From: Pseudomonas benzenivorans
GTDB lineage: Bacteria > Pseudomonadota > Gammaproteobacteria > Pseudomonadales > Pseudomonadaceae
Assembly (NCBI RefSeq): GCF_033547155.1
Contig: NZ_CP137892.1
Span: 3,472,001 to 3,536,000 of the forward strand
Direction: 5' to 3'
Length of the DNA stretch: 64,000 nt
Shown here: piece after piece, positions 45,199 through 55,155 of the stretch
Position numbering within the stretch: the stretch's first letter is position 1
Layout: each line of letters opens with the position of its first letter
The notes under the pieces: model-generated
The model's input: the letters and a program-made list of their open reading frames with translations, nothing else
Told to the model about the DNA's origin: nothing
The model's database searches: none
Made by a program: the position numbers and the translations under genes

Positions 45199-46557
45199 CT
45201 AGCCGGCCAGGCCGGCGATGGCGTCGCGCAGGCGCAGCATGGCGGCGTCCAGCTCCTCCGGGTCGGGGTAGGCCGGGCTGTCTGCCAGGCACTCGCCGTC
45301 CAGCCAGAGGGTGAACTGGTCGCCCTCGTCCTCGCGCAGCTCCAGGGCATCGGGACCCTGGGCGATCAGCCGCTGACTGATGGCGCCGACCAGCTTGGGG
45401 TCGGCGAAGGGACGCGAGAGCAGCAGCTCATCGCCCTCGGCCGAGAGGAAACGGAAGCGGAAGCTGCCGTCCGGCTCGCGGAAGCTGACGAAGCGCGCGT
45501 TCTTGGCCGCCTTTTTCTTGCCGCTGGTGGAGGCCTGCACCTGCTCGCGGAACGAGCGCAGGCCCACCGCCTCGCGCAGCTCGCCGAGGAAGGGCGTGGC
45601 GATCCGCCGGGCCTTGGCCGCGCCGGCCTGCAGCACCTCCTCCAGGTCGCCGGGCCTGGCGATCAGCGCCTGATAACGCTCGCGGGCCTCGCCCAGTTCG
45701 CCGTCGAGCAGCTGGAACAGGCGCTGCTTGGCCTCGCCCCAGGCCAGGCCGTCCAACAGCTCGGCGCGGAACGCGGTCTGCTGTGCCGGCGTGGCGAAGG
45801 CCTGGTAGAGGGTGAACAGGTGGGCGCTGTCCGGGTCCTTGGCCTCGCCCGGGGCGCGCGAGTCGGTGACGATGCGGGCGATGGCGTCCTTGAGCTGCTT
45901 GGCGCTGCCGAACAGCGGGATGGTGTTGTCGTAGCTCTTGCTCATCTTGCGCCCGTCGAGGCCCGGCAGGGTCGCCACGTCTTCCTCGATCACCGCCTCG
46001 GGCAGGGTGAACAGCTCCTTGCCGGCGCCGAACAGGTGGTTGAAGCGCTGGGCGATGTCGCGGGCCATCTCCACGTGCTGGATCTGGTCGCGGCCGACCG
46101 GCACCTTGTGCGCGTTGAACATCAGGATGTCCGCCGCCATCAGCACCGGGTAGCTGAACAGCCCCATGGTCACGCCGGCATCCGGGTCCTCGCCGGCCTC
46201 GACGTTCTTGTCCACCGAGGCCTTGTAGGCGTGGGCGCGGTTGAGCAGGCCCTTGCCGGCGACGCAGGTGAGCAGCCAGCACAGCTCGGGGATCTCGGGG
46301 ATGTCGGACTGGCGATAGAAGGTCGCCTTGTCGACGTCCAGGCCGCAGGCCAGCCAGGTGGCGGCGATCTCCAGCCGCGAACGCTGGATGCGCGCCGGAT
46401 CGTCGCACTTGATCAGCGCATGGTAGTCGGCCAGGAAGTAGAAGGAATCGGCATCCGCGGCGCGGCTGGCGACTATGGCCGGACGGATGGCGCCGGCGTA
46501 GTTGCCCAGATGGGGGGTGCCGGTGGTGGTGATGCCGGTGAGGATACGAGTGGTCAT
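45199..46557 (-). CDS. trpS: Tryptophanyl-tRNA synthetase with C-terminal extension
   Basis: A 452-residue class Ic synthetase. The HIGH-like motif is PHLGN (residues 15-19) and the KMSKS loop is at 204-208. The catalytic and anticodon-binding parts end near residue 337. E. coli TrpS stops there (about 334 residues). Here about 113 residues follow, with a basic linker (GKKKAAK) and a beta-rich segment ([20 protein letters not shown]) that resembles the small YegP/DUF1508 fold. Long TrpS forms occur in pseudomonads; the role of the tail is unknown to me. Confidence 0.94.
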   Translation of the reverse strand: MTTRILTGITTTGTPHLGNYAGAIRPAIVASRAADADSFYFLADYHALIKCDDPARIQRSRLEIAATWLACGLDVDKATFYRQSDIPEIPELCWLLTCVAGKGLLNRAHAYKASVDKNVEAGEDPDAGVTMGLFSYPVLMAADILMFNAHKVPVGRDQIQHVEMARDIAQRFNHLFGAGKELFTLPEAVIEEDVATLPGLDGRKMSKSYDNTIPLFGSAKQLKDAIARIVTDSRAPGEAKDPDSAHLFTLYQAFATPAQQTAFRAELLDGLAWGEAKQRLFQLLDGELGEARERYQALIARPGDLEEVLQAGAAKARRIATPFLGELREAVGLRSFREQVQASTSGKKKAAKNARFVSFREPDGSFRFRFLSAEGDELLLSRPFADPKLVGAISQRLIAQGPDALELREDEGDQFTLWLDGECLADSPAYPDPEELDAAMLRLRDAIAGLAG

Positions 46558-46603
46558 GGCGTTCGCTTATTGGATGAGGCGCCTGGCAGGCGGCAATCGA
46601 AAA

Positions 46604-47233
46604 TCAGAGTCGCGGGGCAAGCAGCTCCTTGAGGTCGGTCAGCTTGCCGTGAAAAAAGTGCCCGCATTCTGCCACTTTCAGCAGTTCATGGGGACGCGGC
46701 AGCGCCGCCGACCAGTCGTACACGGCCTGCGGCTCGATCACCTCGTCGTCCTCCGGCTGGATCAGGGTCAGCGGGCAACGCGCGGCCGCCGGATACTCGG
46801 CGCTCAGGCGCTGCACCGCCGGCGCCACCATGAACAGGTGCGCCGGCTCGACCCCCTGCCCCTCCAGGCGGGCGCCCAGGCTGGCGGCGACGAAGCCGCC
46901 GAAGGAGAAGCCCAGCAGGGTCAGGGGCAACTGCGGATACTGGGCGCGCAACCAGCGGGCCGCGGCCTCGGCGTCGTCGATCTCGCCGCCGCCCATGTCA
47001 TGGCTGCCGGCGCTGGCACCGACGCCCCGGTAGTTGAAGCGCAGCGTGGCCAGGCCGGCGTCGCGGGCGGTACGCTGCAGGGTCGAGACCACCTTGTTGA
47101 GCATGGTGCCGCCCTGCACCGGATTGGGGTGGCAGATCAACGCCACGCCACGGGCGTCGGGCACGGCGAGGGACAGGGCTTCCAGTTGGCCGCAGGGGCC
47201 ATCGATGAATAGAGGGGTTTCGCGGCTGAGCAA
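46604..47233 (-). CDS. Alpha/beta hydrolase family protein
   Basis: A 209-residue small alpha/beta hydrolase of the YheT/DUF-type dienelactone-like group. The nucleophile elbow is GFSFGG, the Asp is in PEDDEVI and the catalytic His is in GHFFHGK. The oxyanion region CHPNPVQGGTM is typical of the family. The substrate is unknown. The only sensible start is TTG 47233, with GGAG 7 nt upstream; the next Met is at residue 44. It lies directly upstream of trpS. Confidence 0.87.
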   Translation of the reverse strand: MLSRETPLFIDGPCGQLEALSLAVPDARGVALICHPNPVQGGTMLNKVVSTLQRTARDAGLATLRFNYRGVGASAGSHDMGGGEIDDAEAAARWLRAQYPQLPLTLLGFSFGGFVAASLGARLEGQGVEPAHLFMVAPAVQRLSAEYPAAARCPLTLIQPEDDEVIEPQAVYDWSAALPRPHELLKVAECGHFFHGKLTDLKELLAPRL

Positions 47234-47246
47234 CGGTTAACTCCGT

Positions 47247-47262
47247 GACCCCAAACGGGGTC
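47247..47262. repeat. Inverted repeat in the hydrolase/zapG divergent region
   Basis: GACCCC-AAAC-GGGGTC, 6-bp arms. It lies 14 nt upstream of the hydrolase start and so could form a hairpin in its leader or serve as an operator. No other signal is clear in this 133-nt gap. Confidence 0.3.
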
Positions 47263-47366
47263 GACACGTCTAGCTGACAGCCTGCGCCGCACAGCATTGC
47301 ATGGCGGTATACAGCGCAGGTTCGAGCCGTTAACGTAAAGCAAAGCCGTTTAGAGAGGAAGGACTC

Positions 47367-47807
47367 GTGGAACAGACACTCACAGCCTGGCTGGTGCCGG
47401 CCCTCACCCTGGTAGTCGGTGTCGCCATCGGCTTCCTGATCGCCCGCCTGGCACCCAATGCGGCGCCGAACCGCACGCAGCGTCGGCTGGACGAAATCCA
47501 GTCGCGTTTCGACGCCTACCAGAGCGAGGTGGTGACCCACTTCAACACCACGGCCAGCCTGGTGAAGAAACTCAGCCAGAGCCAGCAGGAGGTGCAGCAA
47601 CACCTGTCCGAGGGGGCCAACCGCCTGGCCCTGGACGAGCTGACCCGGCAGCGCCTGCTGGCCACCCTGCTCGCCGGCGAAGGCGGCGAGAAACGCGAAC
47701 GCCTGAAGGCCCCGGCGCACCAGGAGATGCCCAAGGACTACGCGCCGAAAAGCGCCGACGTACCGGGCATGCTCGACGAAAGCTACGGCTTGAAGACCAA
47801 GAAATAA
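47367..47807 (+). CDS. zapG: DUF1043/YhcB family protein (ZapG)
   Basis: A 146-residue inner-membrane protein. The N-terminal transmembrane helix (about 8-28: WLVPALTLVVGVAIGFLIARL) is followed by a long cytoplasmic coiled coil (about 38-95). In E. coli YhcB/ZapG links division with envelope growth and affects cytochrome d; the exact mechanism is unclear. The start is GTG 47367 with a strong GAGAGGAAGGA ribosome-binding site. It is followed by a very strong terminator. Confidence 0.9.
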   Translation: MEQTLTAWLVPALTLVVGVAIGFLIARLAPNAAPNRTQRRLDEIQSRFDAYQSEVVTHFNTTASLVKKLSQSQQEVQQHLSEGANRLALDELTRQRLLATLLAGEGGEKRERLKAPAHQEMPKDYAPKSADVPGMLDESYGLKTKK

Positions 47808-47850
47808 GGCCGACGACGCAGCCGCCCGATGCCCAGCGGCTGATGCCGAG

Positions 47851-47890
47851 CCACAAAAAAGCCCCGCTCTCGAGCGGGGCTTTTTTGTGG
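47851..47890. terminator. Bidirectional terminator between zapG and cysNC
   Basis: A perfect 18-bp inverted repeat CCACAAAAAAGCCCCGCT / AGCGGGGCTTTTTTGTGG with loop CTCG, with a T-run on each strand between convergent genes. Confidence 0.95.
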
Positions 47891-47901
47891 GCGGTTCGAC
47901 C

Positions 47902-49803
47902 TTAGATCGCGCCGCGCTCGCGCAGCAGCGCCAGCACCTGCTTGGCGCCCTCCTCGACCGACAGGCTCTGGGTGTCGATCACCAGATCGGCATCCAGCGG
48001 CACGTCATAGCCGAAGGACTCACCCGGGATGTTGTCGCCCTCGGCGGCATACAGCCCCTGCGGATCGCGTTCGCGGCAGACCTGGGGCGAGGCTTGGACG
48101 TACACGGTGATCATGCGCTCGGCGCCGATCAGTGCCTTGGCCTGTTCCCGGCCCTCGGCGTCCGGAGCGACGAAGGCCGCCAGGGTCAACAGGCCGGCCT
48201 CGTTGAACTGGCGCGCCACGTGAGCGGCACGGCGCCAGTTCTCGGTGCGCCCGGCACGATCCTGCGGCAGGCCCTTGTTCAGATCGTGGCGCAGGTTCTG
48301 CCCATCGAGCACATAGACCGCACGGCCCATGTCGAACAGCTTGCGCTCCACGGCGTAGGCCAGGGTGCTCTTGCCGGCGCCGGACAGGCCGCTGAACAGC
48401 ACGGTGGCCGGCTGCTGGCCGAAGCGGCTGGCGCGCTCCTCGGTGGAGACGTGGGCGAGCTTGCCGTGGTGACCCTCGGCATTCTGCGCACCGACCGGCT
48501 TGGCGATGATCATGCCGGCGCCGACGGTGCCATTGGTCAGCCGGTCGATGACGATGAAGGCGCCGGTGGTGCGGTTGTAGTCGTAGCCGTCGAGGGCGAT
48601 CGGCGCGTCCAGGGCGACCTTGACCTTGCCGATCTCGTTGAGCTGCAGGCTGCTGGCGGCCCCCTGTTCCAGGGTGTTCACGTCGACCCGGTGGGCGATA
48701 CCGGCGATGGTCCCCGGCACATAGCTGCTGGCCCGCTTGATGTCGTACTTCTTGCCCGGCAGCATCGGCTCCTCGGCCATCCACACCAGCATGGCCTCGA
48801 AACTGTCGCGAATCTGCGGACGATTGTCGGCATGCACCAGCATGTCGCCACGGGACACGTCGATCTCGTCTTCCAGGGTCAGGGTGATCGCCTGGCCCGG
48901 GCCGGCCTGCTCCAGCTCGCCCTCGTAGGTGACGATGGACTTGACCTTGCTGCCCTTGCCGGACGGCAATACCACGACCTCGTCGCCCTTGCGCACGATG
49001 CCGCTGGCCAGGGTGCCGGCGAAACCACGGAAGTTCAGGTTCGGCCGGTTGACGTACTGCACGGGGAAGCGCATGTCGTCGAAATTGCGATCGCCGGCCA
49101 CTTCCACAGTCTCGAGGATTTCCATCAGCGACTGGCCGTCATACCAGGGCGAACGCTCGGACTTGTTGACCACGTTATCGCCCTTGAGCGCCGACATCGG
49201 CACGAAGTGCAGGGTGGTCGGCTTGAGGTCGATGCGCTCGGCGAACTTCAGGTAATCGGCCTTGATCTGCTCGAACACGCCCTGATCGAAGTCCTTGAGG
49301 TCCATCTTGTTGACCGCGACGACGATGTGCTTGATGCCCAGCAGCGAGGTGATGAAGCTGTGGCGCTTGGTCTGGGTCTGCACGCCGTAGCGGGCGTCGA
49401 CCAGGATGATCGCCAGGTCGCAGGTCGAGGCGCCGGTGGCCATGTTGCGGGTGTACTGCTCGTGGCCCGGGGTGTCGGCGATGATGAACTTGCGCTTGGC
49501 GGTGCTGAAGTAGCGGTAGGCCACGTCGATGGTGATGCCCTGCTCCCGCTCGGCCTGCAAGCCATCGACCAGCAGCGCCAGGTCGACGTCCTCGCCGGTG
49601 GTACCGACCTTCTTCGAATCGCGGGTGATGGCCTCCAGATGATCCTCGTAGATCATCTTGGAGTCGTGCAGCAGGCGCCCGATCAGGGTGCTCTTGCCGT
49701 CGTCGACGTTGCCGCAGGTGAGGAAGCGCAGCAGTTCCTTGCGTTCGTGCTGGGCCAGGTAGGCGAGGATGTCCTCGCTGATCAAATCGGATTGATGACT
49801 CAT
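47902..49803 (-). CDS. cysN: Bifunctional sulfate adenylyltransferase GTPase subunit / adenylylsulfate kinase (CysNC)
   Basis: A 633-residue fusion. Residues about 25-440 are the EF-Tu-like GTPase CysN, with P-loop GNVDDGKST (31-39), DTPGHEQY and NKMD. Residues about 455-633 are APS kinase CysC, with P-loop GLSGAGKST (472-480). With CysD it makes APS from sulfate, and the kinase half makes PAPS. Assimilation and sulfation both use these products. In E. coli the two are separate genes; the fusion is normal in pseudomonads. It lies 12 nt downstream of cysD. Confidence 0.97.
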   Translation of the reverse strand: MSHQSDLISEDILAYLAQHERKELLRFLTCGNVDDGKSTLIGRLLHDSKMIYEDHLEAITRDSKKVGTTGEDVDLALLVDGLQAEREQGITIDVAYRYFSTAKRKFIIADTPGHEQYTRNMATGASTCDLAIILVDARYGVQTQTKRHSFITSLLGIKHIVVAVNKMDLKDFDQGVFEQIKADYLKFAERIDLKPTTLHFVPMSALKGDNVVNKSERSPWYDGQSLMEILETVEVAGDRNFDDMRFPVQYVNRPNLNFRGFAGTLASGIVRKGDEVVVLPSGKGSKVKSIVTYEGELEQAGPGQAITLTLEDEIDVSRGDMLVHADNRPQIRDSFEAMLVWMAEEPMLPGKKYDIKRASSYVPGTIAGIAHRVDVNTLEQGAASSLQLNEIGKVKVALDAPIALDGYDYNRTTGAFIVIDRLTNGTVGAGMIIAKPVGAQNAEGHHGKLAHVSTEERASRFGQQPATVLFSGLSGAGKSTLAYAVERKLFDMGRAVYVLDGQNLRHDLNKGLPQDRAGRTENWRRAAHVARQFNEAGLLTLAAFVAPDAEGREQAKALIGAERMITVYVQASPQVCRERDPQGLYAAEGDNIPGESFGYDVPLDADLVIDTQSLSVEEGAKQVLALLRERGAI

Positions 49804-49815
49804 GGTTCGCGATCC

Positions 49816-50733
49816 TTAGAAGTAGCCCTGGCGTTTTTTCTCTTCCATCGAGCCGGCGGCGTCGTGGTCGATGACCCGGCCCTGGCGCTCGGAAGTACGG
49901 GTCAGGAGCATCTCCTGGATGATTTCCGGCAGGCTGGTGGCGCTGGACTCCACCGCGCCGGTCAGGGGGTAGCAGCCCAGGGTACGGAAGCGCACCATCT
50001 TCTTCTGGATGCTGGCCTTCTGCTCCGGGGTCAGGTACTGCAGGATGCGCTCGTCGTCGATCATCACCAGGGTGCCGTTGAGCTCGACCACCTCGCGCTC
50101 GGCCGCGAAGTACAGCGGCACGATCGGGATCTGCTCCAGGTAGATGTACTGCCAGATGTCCAGCTCGGTCCAGTTGGACAGCGGGAACACGCGGATCGAC
50201 TCGCCCTTCTTGACCTTGCCGTTGTACAGGTTCCACAGCTCCGGGCGCTGGTTCTTCGGGTCCCAGCGGTGCTTGCTGTCGCGGAAGGAGTAGACGCGCT
50301 CCTTGGCCCGGGACTTTTCCTCGTCGCGGCGGGCGCCACCGAAGGCGGCATCGAAACCGTACTTGTCCAGGGCCTGCTTGAGGCCCTCGGTCTTCATCAC
50401 GTCGGTGTGCTTGGCACTGCCGTAGACGAAGGGGTTCATGTCCTGCGCCACACCCTCGGGATTGATGTGGGTGATCAGGTCCAGGCCCATTTCCTCGACC
50501 ATCTGGGTACGAAAGCTGTACATCTCCTGAAACTTCCAGCGGGTGTCCACATGCAGCACCGGGAACGGCAGCTTGCCGGGAAAGAATGCCTTGCGCGCCA
50601 GATGCAGCATCACGGCGGAGTCCTTGCCGATGGAATAGAGCATCACTGGGTTGTCGAATTCGGCGGCCACTTCACGAATGATGTGGATACTCTCCGCCTC
50701 CAGCTGTTTGAGGTGCGTCAGTTTATCGAGCAT
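49816..50733 (-). CDS. cysD: Sulfate adenylyltransferase subunit 2
   Basis: A 305-residue ATP-pyrophosphatase-fold subunit. The PP-motif is [17 protein letters not shown]. The PAPS-reductase-like segments [11 protein letters not shown] and [22 protein letters not shown] are typical of CysD. It pairs with CysN, whose GTP hydrolysis drives APS formation. It is the first gene of the operon. No CysB site can be assigned by eye. Confidence 0.98.
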   Translation of the reverse strand: MLDKLTHLKQLEAESIHIIREVAAEFDNPVMLYSIGKDSAVMLHLARKAFFPGKLPFPVLHVDTRWKFQEMYSFRTQMVEEMGLDLITHINPEGVAQDMNPFVYGSAKHTDVMKTEGLKQALDKYGFDAAFGGARRDEEKSRAKERVYSFRDSKHRWDPKNQRPELWNLYNGKVKKGESIRVFPLSNWTELDIWQYIYLEQIPIVPLYFAAEREVVELNGTLVMIDDERILQYLTPEQKASIQKKMVRFRTLGCYPLTGAVESSATSLPEIIQEMLLTRTSERQGRVIDHDAAGSMEEKKRQGYF

Positions 50734-50808
50734 GGCTACTCACGGATTGCTGAGTGATTGGGCCGGCGGGCCGGGGGGACGAGGCCGCACTCTAGCACGA
50801 CACAAGCT

Positions 50809-50814
50809 TCTATA
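50809..50814 (-). promoter_or_regulatory. Candidate -10 of the cysD-cysNC operon
   Basis: TATAGA on the minus strand, 76 nt before cysD, with an AT patch (TAGAT-CAAAAAA-ATCTA at 50827-50843) just upstream. There is no clean -35. The patch could be part of an activator site. The rest of the 222-nt gap upstream of cysD shows only a short CCCTCG/CGAGGG stem (50874-50888). Confidence 0.35.
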
Positions 50815-50955
50815 CAGGCGAGCAGTTAGATCAAAAAAATCTAGCTTTATGCCGGCAGTTTCGGCCGTCAGCCCCCTCGAGCCGAGGGCCAGAGCGCGAC
50901 GAAGCCCGCCCTGTCCGCTCGCCGCAGAGCCAGCAGAGGCCCCTGATGGGCAGGC

Positions 50956-51714
50956 TCATACCGGGTTGGGGCAATCGATGAACTGGTGCTCGAGGGCGAA
51001 GTGTCGCGCCAGGTACTCGCCCAGCGCCTGGACGCCGTAGCGCTCGGTGGCGTGGTGACCGGCGGCGATGAAACTGATGCCGTTCTCCCGGGCACTATGG
51101 AAGGTCTGCTCGGAGGCTTCGCCGGTCAGGTACAGGTCCACGCCGGCGGCGATGGCCTGGTCGATATAGCCCTGGCCGCCGCCGGTGCACCACCCGATGC
51201 GGCGAATCGGCCGCGGCCCCGCCACCAGCAGCGGTTCGCGACCGAGAACCTGCTGCACGCGGCGAGCGAAGTCACCCGGGCTCAGGGGATCGGCCAGGGA
51301 GCCGACCAGGCCGACGGTGCGCGGGTTGTCCGGCTCCAACGGACCCTCGACGGTGATCCCCAGCTGACGGGCCAGCTGCACGTTATTACCGACCTCCGGA
51401 TGCAGGTCCAGCGGCAGGTGATAGGCCAGCAGGCTGATGTCGTGGGCCAGCAGGGCCTTCAGGCGGCGCTGCTTCATGCCGGTGACGCAGGGATTCTCGC
51501 CCTTCCAGAAGTAGCCGTGGTGCACCAGCAGCACATCGGCCTGGGCCTCGACCGCGGCATCGACCAGCGCCTGGCTGGCGGTCACACCGCTGACGATGCG
51601 GCGCACCTGGGGCCGGCCCTCGACCTGCAGGCCGTTCGGGCAGTAGTCGGCGATACGTGCCGCACCCAGATAGCGCTCGGCCTCTTCCACCAGGGTCGTC
51701 AGGGCAATGGCCAT
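50956..51714 (-). CDS. Nif3/YbgI-family dinuclear metal protein
   Basis: A 252-residue Nif3-like protein (GTP cyclohydrolase 1 type 2 family by annotation habit). Metal ligands are expected in DVLLVHHGYFWKGEN near the N-terminus and in SFIAAGHHATERYGVQALGEYL near the C-terminus; both are present. The function is unresolved. I start at ATG 51714 (MAIALTTLVEEAERYL), which has GGAGAGA upstream. It is divergent from algW. Confidence 0.9.
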   Translation of the reverse strand: MAIALTTLVEEAERYLGAARIADYCPNGLQVEGRPQVRRIVSGVTASQALVDAAVEAQADVLLVHHGYFWKGENPCVTGMKQRRLKALLAHDISLLAYHLPLDLHPEVGNNVQLARQLGITVEGPLEPDNPRTVGLVGSLADPLSPGDFARRVQQVLGREPLLVAGPRPIRRIGWCTGGGQGYIDQAIAAGVDLYLTGEASEQTFHSARENGISFIAAGHHATERYGVQALGEYLARHFALEHQFIDCPNPV

Positions 51715-51766
51715 GCAGATTCTCTCCAACTGTTACCGGGCGCTGATTTATTGGCGGGCGCCCCTC

Positions 51767-51772
51767 TATAAT
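51767..51772 (+). promoter_or_regulatory. -10 element of algW
   Basis: A perfect TATAAT, 51 nt before the algW ATG. The -35 region (CTGATT at 18 nt) is weak. Confidence 0.55.
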
Positions 51773-51823
51773 GGCGCACCTTAAAGGGGCCCCAAGGCCC
51801 TCGCAACCCTCAGGATTTCATCG

Positions 51824-52966
<1,143 letters not shown>

Positions 52967-52986
52967 ACGCGGCCCGAATCCGGCGC

Positions 52987-53024
52987 TTGATAACTTCTCT
53001 CACAAACATGTAATGTTATTACAT
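52987..53024 (+). promoter_or_regulatory. Promoter and overlapping inverted-repeat operator of the TonB receptor gene
   Basis: TTGATA (52987-52992), 16-nt spacer, TGTAAT (53009-53014). The -10 lies inside a perfect inverted repeat ATGTAAT-GTT-ATTACAT (53008-53024), a layout expected for repression. TGTAATGTTATTACA matches 11 of 14 fixed bases of the enterobacterial Zur consensus as I recall it (TGTTATAnTATAACA) and is a poor Fur box. Confidence 0.6.
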
Positions 53025-53049
53025 AATTAACTCACGAGAGAGCCACCCT

Positions 53050-55143
53050 TTGCGCCCCACCCACCTCCTGCTCGCCGGACTGCTCGCCCCGGTCGCCGTG
53101 GCCGCCGCGCCTCCCCTCCCCGCTCAACTCGACGACAGCATCATCACCGCCCATCCAGAGCAGGCCGACGGCCCGGTACGGGGTTACCGCGCCCTCCGTT
53201 CGGCCAGCGCCACCAGGACCGACACGCCGATCGGCGAAATCCCCCAAGCCATCAGCGTGATTCCCGCCGGCGTGCTGGACGACCTCGGCAGCAGCGACGT
53301 CGAGCGCGCCCTGGATTTCGCCGGCGGCGTCGCTAAACAGAACGACTTCGGCGGCCTGACCCTCTTCGAATACAGCGTCCGCGGCTTCGCCACCTCGGCA
53401 TTCTACAAGGACGGCTTCAGCGTCAACCGCGGCTACCCCAGCACCCCGGACGCCGCCAACATCGAGCGCGTCGAGGTGCTCAAGGGCCCGGCGGCCAGCC
53501 TCTACGGCCGCGGCGATCCCGGTGGCACGATCAACATCGTCACCAAGAAGCCCCAGGCCGAGCGCTTCGCCCGCCTGCAGAGCAGCGCCGGCAGCTGGGA
53601 CCGCTACCGCAGCGCACTGGACGTCAACACCCCGCTGGACGAGCAGGGCGATCTGCTGTCGCGCGTCAACCTGGCCGTGGAGGACAACCACAGCTTCCGC
53701 GACCACGTCGGCAACCAACGGGTGTTCGCCGCCCCCAGCCTGAGCTGGCAACTCGGTCCGGATACCCGCCTGCTGCTGGAGGCCGAACTGGTGCGCCATC
53801 GCTCGGTATTCGACCGCGGCATCGTCGCCCCGGGCGGCGAGCTGGGCCTGGTATCGCGCTCGACCTTCCTCGGCGAGCCGAGCGACGGCCACATAAGCAA
53901 CGACAACAACCAACTGCAGGCCAGCCTGGAACAAATCCTCGACGACAGCTGGCGCCTGCGCCTGGCCAGCCATTTTAAGGAAGGCACGCTAGACGGCCTC
54001 GCCAGCGAGAACCACGCGCTGGCCGCCGATAGGCGGACCCTGACGCGGCGTTTTCGCGAGCGCGAGACCAGCTGGCACGACAGCATCACCCAGGTCGAAC
54101 TGCACGGCGATCTGCACCTCGCCGGCCTGCGGCACCGCCTGCTGCTGGGCGCCGAGTACGAGAACTACCGCAAGAACGAGCGGGTCACCGAGATTCGCCC
54201 GCGCAGCGCCATCGACATCTACGACCCGCTGTACGGCCGCCCACGCCCGAATGGCGCGCGCTCCGGCAGCGACCACCACGAGCAGGTGAGCAGCCACGCC
54301 CTCAACCTGCAAGACCAGATCCGCCTCAGCGAACGCCTGCATGGCCTGGCCGGCCTGCGCTGGGAGCGTTTCGATCAGCACCTGGACAACCGCACCAGCG
54401 GCCGAGTCAGCCGCCAGCAGCACGACGCCCTGACCCAGCGCCTGGGCCTGCTCTACCAGCTGACCCCGCAGGTCGGCCTGTTCGCCAACGCGTCCACCTC
54501 GTTCAAACCGAACAGCGGCCTGGACCGGAGCGGCCAGAGCTTCGATCCGGAGCAAGGCCTGGGCTACGAGGCCGGGGTCAAGCTGGGGCTGCTGGACGAC
54601 CGCCTCGGCGCCACCCTCGCCGCCTTCCACCTGACCAAGGAGAACGTGCTCACCGCCGACCCGCTCGACCCGGCCTTCCAGGCTGCCGCCGGCGAGGCTC
54701 GAAGCCGGGGCCTCGACCTGCAGCTCAGCGGCCAATTGAGCGACGCCCTGCGGGTGATCGGCGCCCTGGCCTTTATCGATGCCGAAGTCACCGAGGGGGA
54801 CGCCCGGCTGCCCAGCGGCAGCCGCCTGCTGGGGGTGCCGCGGCGCAGCGGCAGCCTGCTGGCGGTCTACGAGTTCCAGGACGATGCCTGGCGCGGCGCC
54901 GATGTCGGCGCGGCCTACACCTATGTCGGCGACCGTTCCGGGGAAAGCGGCAGCGACTTCCAGCTGCCTTCGTACCAGACCCTGGACCTACTGGCCCACT
55001 ACCGGGTGAACGAGCGCCTCAAGCTCGGCGCCCAGCTCAACAACCTGTTCGACGAAACGTACTACGAACGCTCCTACAGCAGCCTCTGGGTGATGCCCGG
55101 CGAGCCGCGCAACCTCAGCTTCAACCTCAGCCTCGACCTCTAA
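53050..55143 (+). CDS. TonB-dependent outer-membrane receptor (siderophore-receptor type)
   Basis: A 697-residue receptor. It has a signal peptide (about 1-20), a TonB-box-like segment DDSIITA (about 28-34) and a plug domain (about 55-165) with TPIGEIPQAISVIPAGVLDD and VEVLKGPAASLYGRGDPGGTINIVTKKP, typical of siderophore receptors. A 22-strand barrel runs to NLSFNLSLDL, ending in Leu rather than the usual Phe. There is no N-terminal signalling domain. It starts at TTG 53050 (GAGAGAG upstream); in-frame stops bar an earlier start. The cargo is not known; the promoter repeat and the DUF4198 partner suggest a metal or metallophore. It interrupts the algW-hisC order I recall in P. aeruginosa. Confidence 0.9.
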   Translation: MRPTHLLLAGLLAPVAVAAAPPLPAQLDDSIITAHPEQADGPVRGYRALRSASATRTDTPIGEIPQAISVIPAGVLDDLGSSDVERALDFAGGVAKQNDFGGLTLFEYSVRGFATSAFYKDGFSVNRGYPSTPDAANIERVEVLKGPAASLYGRGDPGGTINIVTKKPQAERFARLQSSAGSWDRYRSALDVNTPLDEQGDLLSRVNLAVEDNHSFRDHVGNQRVFAAPSLSWQLGPDTRLLLEAELVRHRSVFDRGIVAPGGELGLVSRSTFLGEPSDGHISNDNNQLQASLEQILDDSWRLRLASHFKEGTLDGLASENHALAADRRTLTRRFRERETSWHDSITQVELHGDLHLAGLRHRLLLGAEYENYRKNERVTEIRPRSAIDIYDPLYGRPRPNGARSGSDHHEQVSSHALNLQDQIRLSERLHGLAGLRWERFDQHLDNRTSGRVSRQQHDALTQRLGLLYQLTPQVGLFANASTSFKPNSGLDRSGQSFDPEQGLGYEAGVKLGLLDDRLGATLAAFHLTKENVLTADPLDPAFQAAAGEARSRGLDLQLSGQLSDALRVIGALAFIDAEVTEGDARLPSGSRLLGVPRRSGSLLAVYEFQDDAWRGADVGAAYTYVGDRSGESGSDFQLPSYQTLDLLAHYRVNERLKLGAQLNNLFDETYYERSYSSLWVMPGEPRNLSFNLSLDL

Positions 55144-55155
55144 GGAAATCGCCAA

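Noticed and set aside
47887..50757. A 956-codon plus-strand open frame antisense to cysD-cysNC
   Set aside because: It covers both cys genes exactly in antisense and starts inside a terminator. No motifs.
52990..53040. Fur box upstream of the TonB receptor
   Set aside because: The core matches the 7-1-7 Fur motif at only about half of the positions, and the Zur-type pattern fits better.
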